Made by a program: the position numbers and the translations under genes. The notes beneath the pieces were generated by a model, which saw nothing but the letters and a program-made list of their open reading frames with translations, was not told the DNA's origin and did not search any database. Positions 14,329 to 19,637 of a DNA stretch of 19,637 nt are shown in pieces. Origin of the DNA: Corynebacterium sp. (GTDB lineage Bacteria > Actinomycetota > Actinomycetes > Mycobacteriales > Mycobacteriaceae); NCBI RefSeq assembly GCF_030530965.1, contig NZ_JAUMTY010000042.1, positions 1 to 19,637 on the forward strand, given 5' to 3'. The first letter of the stretch is position 1. The number at the start of each line of letters is the position of its first letter.

Positions 14329-17276
14329 CGCTCGGGGGCAGAAACCATATAGTCCACACCGATGGCAGCGAAGTGCTTTCTCGCAGCCTCAATCTTCGCG
14401 TTCTCGGATGGACGGCGCTTCATCGGATCCTGGCTCGACTTGGTCTCCCGCACCAGATACAGGTGCTCGGTGCCGTCTTCGACCTTGATGATCGCCCAGT
14501 CCGGGTTGTAATCACCCACAGGTGTAGGCACAAGGAACTTGCTAGGAAGCTTCATAAACAGTTTGATGTCTTCACGCCCGTCCAAGTAACGGGCGAATTG
14601 CCGCTCCGGGTCCGAATCAAGGACGAGGTAGTCGAAGTCCGTCTTTTCCTTGTTCGTCACCTGATAGAGTTTGTTGATAAACCAGAATTTCTCTTCCAAG
14701 CCATCAGCCTGCAACTCACGCAGCTCGTAAATGCTACCTCCGATCGGCTCATACTGAAGGCCATCGATCAACGCGTAGGCTAGCTGGGTCCTGATACGGT
14801 CCGTCACCATCTTGATGAAGTCATTCGGATTTTCGAGAAAGTCTCCGATACGCCCAGAACCGAGCAGAATGTCGATAATCGTCTTGCGCGTCAGCGAGGT
14901 AGATTCCTGGAGCTGAGTAATAATGTCCGGGAGCGGGTAGGAATCTGCGAGCACCGCCGAACGCGAGCCAAGCTCCATTCCTTTCGGGCCACCACGGGTG
15001 ATCTCCATATCAGTGCGGGTCACCTGGATACGGATCGGGTCTATTTGCGGTGCCTGCTTGATACTCTCAATACTCCGTCTGATGAGATCCTCACGGTCGA
15101 GGGCGACGCGATAGGTAGTGCGTGCCGTGATTGCTTCCCAGAATGCCTCAAACTCGGGGGTGACGTAGACCTGCTTGTTGAGGGTGCGGGTTACACGCTC
15201 GCGCTTATCCTCGGCAATCGTGGCGGACTTGCAGTCATCAACGATGCGGATTACGTCATCCTCATAGCCGACGAAATCATCGGGCAGATCGACCAAGAAT
15301 CCGAGCTGATTTGGTGTCCATTTGTCAGTGACTTCGCCTGCAGCGTTGATATAGCCCTGCGATAGGAGGGAGTCGTAGATGCGCCGAGAACGCCTGGTAC
15401 CGAGTCTCGTCTCCTTGCCGGTGTCTGGGTTGACAAAAGAAAGGGCCGCGAACTCGGTCGGACGCACGCGCCCGATTACCACACCCGCGTTCTTATACTC
15501 ATCCTGGAGGGCGGAAGCGAAAGCGTTGTACGACTCGTTAGCCACCACAGTGAGCTGTGCAATGCCGGCATCTTTGATACGTTCACCCTTCTGGTTCACC
15601 GGAAGGCGCAGGCCACGGCCGATGGTTTGGCGGCGCTCTGTCTCGGTGGACATGTCACGCAGTGTACAGATCTGAAACACGTTCGGGTTATCCCAGCCCT
15701 CACGAAGCGCCGAGTGGGAGAAAACAAACCGCACCGGCTCATCCATGCTGAGCAGGCGAGCCTTGTCCTTCATGATCAGCTCATAAGCATCATCGTCGGC
15801 CTTCGTTCTCCCCGAAGAGTCCTTAAACGTCATCGGGGCGTTCTTTCCTCTACCTGCCTTCATCTGTGCGAAGTAACCAGAGCGAACTTCGACGGGGTCA
15901 GCTGGGAGGAACGCTCCATCGGGGAGGTTCTTCGCACGCTCCTCTTCGTAGGCCTTGTCAAAAGCCTCAGCAAATGGACCACTGGCATCAAGATTGTTAA
16001 TGCCGTCGCCAAGGTAGGAGGCGACCTTGTCAATAAAGAACAGCGAGAGTACCTTGACGCCGCGGTGGTGGACCTGAATCTCCTTGCGGATGTGTTCACG
16101 GATGGTTTCGCGGATCATCTCTCGGAATAAGACATCCTGGTTATCACCGATTGCTTCACCCACACGCAGGTAGCCGTAGTTGGTTAGCTCAATATGCTCC
16201 GGTTGGACGCTGATTTCATTGATCCGCCAGTTCCCCTCATAGGCAGGATTTCCACCGGACAAGCGCTCGAGATCGGCCCCTTGTGAGGCGCTAACCTTCT
16301 TCTTCACATACGAACCATTCTTCTTCTTAACCACCAGCTCGAGGATGGCTTTGAACGGATCGCGTTTGACCTCCAGTAGCTTCACGTATGGCTTCGCAGC
16401 GCCACCAAGTTCGAGAGCATCGGAAACGACGATCTTCTTCACGAGTCCCAAGCGGTGCGCATCGATCGGATCAAGCCGGTAGACAACATTGCGTGATGTG
16501 CGGTGCGTAGCCGAATATCGCAATGTACACATTGGGCTCAGATCCGCCACAGCTGACTGCGAGAGCTGGGACTCCATATTCTGCGGCTCGTCCATAATCA
16601 CGATCGGACGGGTAGCTTGCAGGTAATCCAATGGACGCAGACCAGAGAGCTTGTCGCGGTACTGGTGGATGATTCGCGTGTTCTTGTCGCCTTTAATCGA
16701 GTCGATCGTCATCACCATAAACTGCAACGACGTGGCCGTAGCGAAGTCTCGGACGTCCTCAGCACGGTCGCCCGAGTAAACGAGCGCGTCCATATTGATT
16801 TGCGGGTATAGGTGGCGGAAATGATCACGCATCAACTGAATACTGGTCTTCACCCCCTCACGGATCGCGACGGACGGTACCAAGATGATGAACTTATTGA
16901 AGTGATACTTGCTGGCGAGCTCGAACGCAGTGCGCAGGTAGACATATGTCTTACCTGTACCGGTTTCCATCTCGATATCGAACTGAAGGCCATCCACTAG
17001 ATCTTCGCTGATTTCGAGACCATTTCTATCTTGAACGAGTTTGAGGTTATGAAGAATCGTGCCCTCATCAAGGACAAGATTGTTACCGTAGGCACCGATC
17101 TCCTGAAAAAGATCATTCTTTTCTAAGCCTGAAAGCTCAAGCATGGGACTTGAAGTCTGAAATTCCAGCTTCGTAAAGAGCTGATCAGCATCCGCGGGCT
17201 GCCCATCGAAGAGGCCAGTGACAGCCTCGATGGCGTTGGTTTGGTAAGGCTGACGGGGATCAAATTGAAAACGCAT
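14316..17276 (-). CDS. type III restriction enzyme, Res subunit
   Basis: 986-residue helicase-nuclease. Walker A is METGTGKT (103-110) and motif II is MDEPQNM with DEPQ at 229-232, the form usual in type III Res proteins rather than DEAH. Motif III is YSATHRTS; motifs V-VI are HSALREGWDNPNVF and RRQTIGRGLRLP. The C-terminus carries a PD-(D/E)xK endonuclease: NPDW with Asp926, then RETKS with Glu944 and Lys946, so the nuclease looks intact. With Mod it should cut DNA lacking methylation after ATP-dependent communication between inverted sites (known for the family). The ATG start is preceded by GAGGTG six bases upstream and lies 15 nt after the mod stop. Length and motifs are normal. Confidence 0.93.
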   Translation of the reverse strand: MRFQFDPRQPYQTNAIEAVTGLFDGQPADADQLFTKLEFQTSSPMLELSGLEKNDLFQEIGAYGNNLVLDEGTILHNLKLVQDRNGLEISEDLVDGLQFDIEMETGTGKTYVYLRTAFELASKYHFNKFIILVPSVAIREGVKTSIQLMRDHFRHLYPQINMDALVYSGDRAEDVRDFATATSLQFMVMTIDSIKGDKNTRIIHQYRDKLSGLRPLDYLQATRPIVIMDEPQNMESQLSQSAVADLSPMCTLRYSATHRTSRNVVYRLDPIDAHRLGLVKKIVVSDALELGGAAKPYVKLLEVKRDPFKAILELVVKKKNGSYVKKKVSASQGADLERLSGGNPAYEGNWRINEISVQPEHIELTNYGYLRVGEAIGDNQDVLFREMIRETIREHIRKEIQVHHRGVKVLSLFFIDKVASYLGDGINNLDASGPFAEAFDKAYEEERAKNLPDGAFLPADPVEVRSGYFAQMKAGRGKNAPMTFKDSSGRTKADDDAYELIMKDKARLLSMDEPVRFVFSHSALREGWDNPNVFQICTLRDMSTETERRQTIGRGLRLPVNQKGERIKDAGIAQLTVVANESYNAFASALQDEYKNAGVVIGRVRPTEFAALSFVNPDTGKETRLGTRRSRRIYDSLLSQGYINAAGEVTDKWTPNQLGFLVDLPDDFVGYEDDVIRIVDDCKSATIAEDKRERVTRTLNKQVYVTPEFEAFWEAITARTTYRVALDREDLIRRSIESIKQAPQIDPIRIQVTRTDMEITRGGPKGMELGSRSAVLADSYPLPDIITQLQESTSLTRKTIIDILLGSGRIGDFLENPNDFIKMVTDRIRTQLAYALIDGLQYEPIGGSIYELRELQADGLEEKFWFINKLYQVTNKEKTDFDYLVLDSDPERQFARYLDGREDIKLFMKLPSKFLVPTPVGDYNPDWAIIKVEDGTEHLYLVRETKSSQDPMKRRPSENAKIEAARKHFAAIGVDYMVSAPERWEI

Positions 17277-17291
17277 CTATGTCACCTCGCC

Positions 17292-19172
17292 TTACGCTGT
17301 CCACACATCAACGTTGTGGGTGCGGCACTCCTGCATCAGATTCGTTTTCAACTCATCATTGCCATTGAACGCATCTTCAAGGATCACCAGCCTCTCAGGC
17401 TCTTTTTCGACAAGAGCTCGCAGCTGATCGAGTGTCGGCGTGACGTTCTCATCGAGGTAAACCAGAACCAGTCCATCCGCGACGCTGAAAACGCTCAGAC
17501 CCGCGACCTCGATGGTCTCGATCTTCTCCGCGAGCGAGAACCCTAGTTTCAATAAGATTTCGGTCAGAAGCGCCTGGGGACGGGCATCATCGTTGCTAGA
17601 GTCGGTAAGATTCCTAAATAGTGTCTCCATCTCTTCTTGCGAGAGACCGGAATCAGCCTTCCACTTTGTAAAGTTCGTGTCGACAAGCTTGTAGGCACGG
17701 AAACCGACATCGAAAGAATCGCCCCGACCATCTAACTTCGAGGCCTCCTCTTCTAGGATATGCGATCCGGCACGGCGGATACGTTCACGGGCAACATCTG
17801 CGATGGTGTTGGGCTGCCATTCAACGTTCCTTGCCTTCTCCGGCAAAGATTCTGGTAGTTGAACTTGAATGAACTTTCGCTCGCCATTGTCCTCAGCGTT
17901 CTGACGCATGACGGCATCCGCAGTAGTACCTGATCCGGCGAAGAAGTCGAGAACAATTTCGTCATCAGCACCCGTAGTAAGAACCTGTAGGAGTCGACGG
18001 ATCAGCTTGGTAGGCTTCGGGGTGTCAAAGACTGACGTCGTACCGAAGAGTGCACGAATTTCCTTTCGAGATTCGTCGTTGTGCCCCGCAAAATTAAAAT
18101 CCCACCACGTCGTAGGTACCGTGCCCTGTTGCACCTCACTAAGGTAGCGCTTGAGTTGTGGGGCACCTGTGCCGCCCTTTCCCCAATAGATGCGATCGTC
18201 TTCAATCATCTCTGCAAGCTTCTGCTCGGAAAAACGCCAACAGCTTCCCTTCGGTGGATTAAAAGACTCACCGGTATTGGGGTTAGTTACAGGAAAATCG
18301 TTCGTCGCGCTGTACGTTCTCACTGACAAATTGTCCGAACGATAGCGGCCACGACCATCACCATCATCATGTGAATACGGTTTGTTATTTTCCTCAGTGC
18401 GCGGAAAGAGACCACGGACGAACTTTTGAGAACGGGCAACGATTAGCACATAGTCATGCATATCAGAAAAACGCTTGGCATCATTAGCAGGTGAATATTT
18501 TTTCTGCCAACAGATACTCGCGTAAAAATTATTTTCGCCGAAAATTTCATCAAGTAGAAGACGCAATCGTGGCATTTCGTCATCATCAATGCTGAGCGCG
18601 ATAGCTCCATCTTCTCGTAGAAGATTCTTTGCCAACTTCAGACGGGGGTACATCATGTTGAGCCAATTGGAGTGGAAGCGTCCGGCCGACTCGGAATTAG
18701 TGGAGAGCTTACCTCCATCGTCAGCCTGACCAGTGAGTTCGAGGTAGTTGCCTATCGAGTCAGCATAGTTGTCAACGTAGACGAAGTCGTTGCCCGTGTT
18801 GTACGGCGGATCAATGTAGATCATCTTGATCTGCCCGTAATAATGCTTTTGAAGGATCTTCAGCACTTCGAGATTATCGCCTTCGATAAACACGTTCTGG
18901 GTGGTGTCCCAATCGACGGAGTTCTCTTTGTCCGGCATGAGCGTTGCTGTGGTCGGAATTTGGGCGGCACGGATGGCGTCACGTTTTCCTGGCCACGTTA
19001 GGCCGAACCGTTCGCGGGCATTATCAGCATCGGCACCGAGAATGGTTTTGAGCTTCTCGAGGTCGACTTTCCCGTCAGCTACAACCTCAGGAATCAACTC
19101 TGCGAGTTTGTTCGCTACCTCAGTTGTGAAATTTGGCGTAGTCGCGGGAACCCTATTAATTAGGTCTGACAT
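17292..19172 (-). CDS. type III site-specific DNA methyltransferase, Mod subunit
   Basis: Adenine-N6 methyltransferase that gives the system its sequence specificity. From ATG 19172 it has 626 residues. FIEGDNLEVLKIL at 95-107 precedes motif IV DPPYNTGNDF (121-130); the AdoMet motif I, LDFFAGSGTTADAV (408-421), lies C-terminal to it, the beta-class order typical of Mod proteins. The variable stretch between about 215 and 385 is the target-recognition region; I cannot predict the site. A C-terminal helical part of 150 residues follows, probably for contact with Res. I choose MSDLINRVPA because GGAG stands six bases upstream; a GTG ten codons earlier (19202) is also possible. It is the first recognisable gene of the operon, 15 nt before res. 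Confidence 0.93.
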   Translation of the reverse strand: MSDLINRVPATTPNFTTEVANKLAELIPEVVADGKVDLEKLKTILGADADNARERFGLTWPGKRDAIRAAQIPTTATLMPDKENSVDWDTTQNVFIEGDNLEVLKILQKHYYGQIKMIYIDPPYNTGNDFVYVDNYADSIGNYLELTGQADDGGKLSTNSESAGRFHSNWLNMMYPRLKLAKNLLREDGAIALSIDDDEMPRLRLLLDEIFGENNFYASICWQKKYSPANDAKRFSDMHDYVLIVARSQKFVRGLFPRTEENNKPYSHDDGDGRGRYRSDNLSVRTYSATNDFPVTNPNTGESFNPPKGSCWRFSEQKLAEMIEDDRIYWGKGGTGAPQLKRYLSEVQQGTVPTTWWDFNFAGHNDESRKEIRALFGTTSVFDTPKPTKLIRRLLQVLTTGADDEIVLDFFAGSGTTADAVMRQNAEDNGERKFIQVQLPESLPEKARNVEWQPNTIADVARERIRRAGSHILEEEASKLDGRGDSFDVGFRAYKLVDTNFTKWKADSGLSQEEMETLFRNLTDSSNDDARPQALLTEILLKLGFSLAEKIETIEVAGLSVFSVADGLVLVYLDENVTPTLDQLRALVEKEPERLVILEDAFNGNDELKTNLMQECRTHNVDVWTA

Positions 19173-19211
19173 TGGTTGCTCCATCGCTCTGAGAATTGAC
19201 ACCTGACGACC

Positions 19212-19442
19212 CTACGCACACTCGGGTTTATTTTCGTTCCTGCCACTCCGCATTGCCGCAAGACCCATTTGTTCTAAATAGAAGTCGATTGCTTGGCAGA
19301 TGCGCGCTAGGGCCTCAGCTATAATATTACCGTCTTCGCTCACTTTATCGATGGTTTCTGCTGATAGGCCGCTTACTGTGCGGGAGCTTCGACGGTCGCG
19401 GCTTGAGTGGTTCTTAGCTCCTTTGGACTCGATCGACAAAGT
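19212..19442 (-). CDS. small protein of unknown function upstream of mod
   Basis: 76-residue open frame from ATG 19442 (TTG at 19460 is possible). The N-terminus is basic and Ser/Arg-rich (HSSRDRRSSRTVSG), followed by a likely amphipathic helix (IIAEALARICQAIDFYLEQM) and a charged tail ending KPECA. I recognise no family. It ends about 40 nt before the mod start and overlaps the end of the preceding frame by 29 bases, which suggests co-transcription with mod. The ribosome site is weak (GAAGAG). It does not look like the DUF4391 protein often found in such cassettes. It may be a genuine small accessory gene or a fragment of an eroded one. Confidence 0.4.
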   Translation of the reverse strand, partial: TLSIESKGAKNHSSRDRRSSRTVSGLSAETIDKVSEDGNIIAEALARICQAIDFYLEQMGLAAMRSGRNENKPECA

Positions 19443-19637
19443 CATAGGAGAGCTCTTCAATTAACAGAAAAGGGGCTTCCCAAGGGCCTAATCGCTGTGC
19501 CAAGCGGTGCTCACAGCTCCAGCCAGTCAGTGACCGGAACTCCGCCGATGCACACCCAGATTTGCTTGGGAGTCGCTCCCACGTTGTTGAATTGGGCGTA
19601 GTCAATCTCAAAGGAGTGCATCATGCTGAAACCACTG
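19414..19637 (-). pseudogene. probable frameshifted gene end at the window edge
   Basis: One frame, open from the window edge, gives MHSFEIDYAQFNNVGATPK and QIWVCIGGVPVTDWLEL, then TGA at 19511-19513. A second frame overlapping this stop continues with protein-like sequence, EHRLAQRLGPWEAPFLLIEE and LSYDFVDRVQRS, to TAA at 19414. Joining the two by a one-base shift near 19512 gives a continuous protein tail, while the first frame after its stop is poor in sense. So a gene broken by a frameshift is likely, though an intact short ORF (start ATG 19621 or 19624) cannot be excluded. The beginning probably lies beyond the window. Family not recognised. Confidence 0.35.

Noticed and set aside
11455..19172. 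Complete DISARM or BREX system
   Set aside because: No drmA, drmB or drmC, and no pglZ or brxC genes are present; Res with DEPQ and ETK motifs and a beta-class Mod place the core in type III R-M.
19212..19442. DUF4391 protein, a frequent partner of such cassettes
   Set aside because: At 76 residues it is much too short, and it lacks the coiled, charged C-terminus I would expect.

Overview
The window comes from an actinomycete of the mycolic-acid group, most likely Corynebacterium or a close relative. The main reason is gene order. Read right to left on the minus strand, sigD, rsdA, guaB and guaB3 follow one another, a DUF5319 gene points the other way between rsdA and guaB, and a whiB gene diverges from sigD. 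This matches the Mycobacterium tuberculosis Rv3416-Rv3410c neighbourhood and its corynebacterial equivalents (knowledge-based). The species cannot be fixed from the sequence alone.

Left part (1-10260) is core genome. guaA, guaB3 and guaB (minus strand) carry the IMP to XMP to GMP branch of purine synthesis plus an IMPDH-like protein without the catalytic cysteine. rsdA and sigD encode a membrane anti-sigma factor and its ECF sigma factor. A WhiB-type iron-sulfur regulator reads away from sigD across a 773-base gap that holds a perfect 11-bp AT-rich inverted repeat. Then come a FUSC-family membrane protein (minus) and a DedA-family membrane protein (plus).

Middle part (10256-11454) has no intact gene. 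Its first half is AT-rich and full of hairpins and short direct repeats built on GTCAC/GTGAC-type words. Its second half holds two broken genes facing each other: an unidentified plus-strand remnant (about 10762-11104, one stop and two frameshifts) and a minus-strand DUF3644-like remnant (about 11041-11431, one frameshift, one in-frame stop, lost C-terminus).

Right part (11455-19637) is a restriction/defence operon on the minus strand. Transcription order is a small unknown ORF, a type III-like (beta-class) DNA methyltransferase Mod, a type III-like Res helicase-nuclease, an SNF2/RapA-like helicase that overlaps the end of res, and finally the broken DUF3644 gene 23 nt after the helicase. Mod, Res and the SNF2 helicase keep all the core motifs I looked for, so the enzymatic part looks functional while the DUF3644 accessory gene is decayed. 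The unusual point is the combination of a complete type III R-M pair with a co-translated SNF2 helicase and a HEPN-like accessory gene lost by mutation. At the right edge another open frame appears to be broken by a frameshift.
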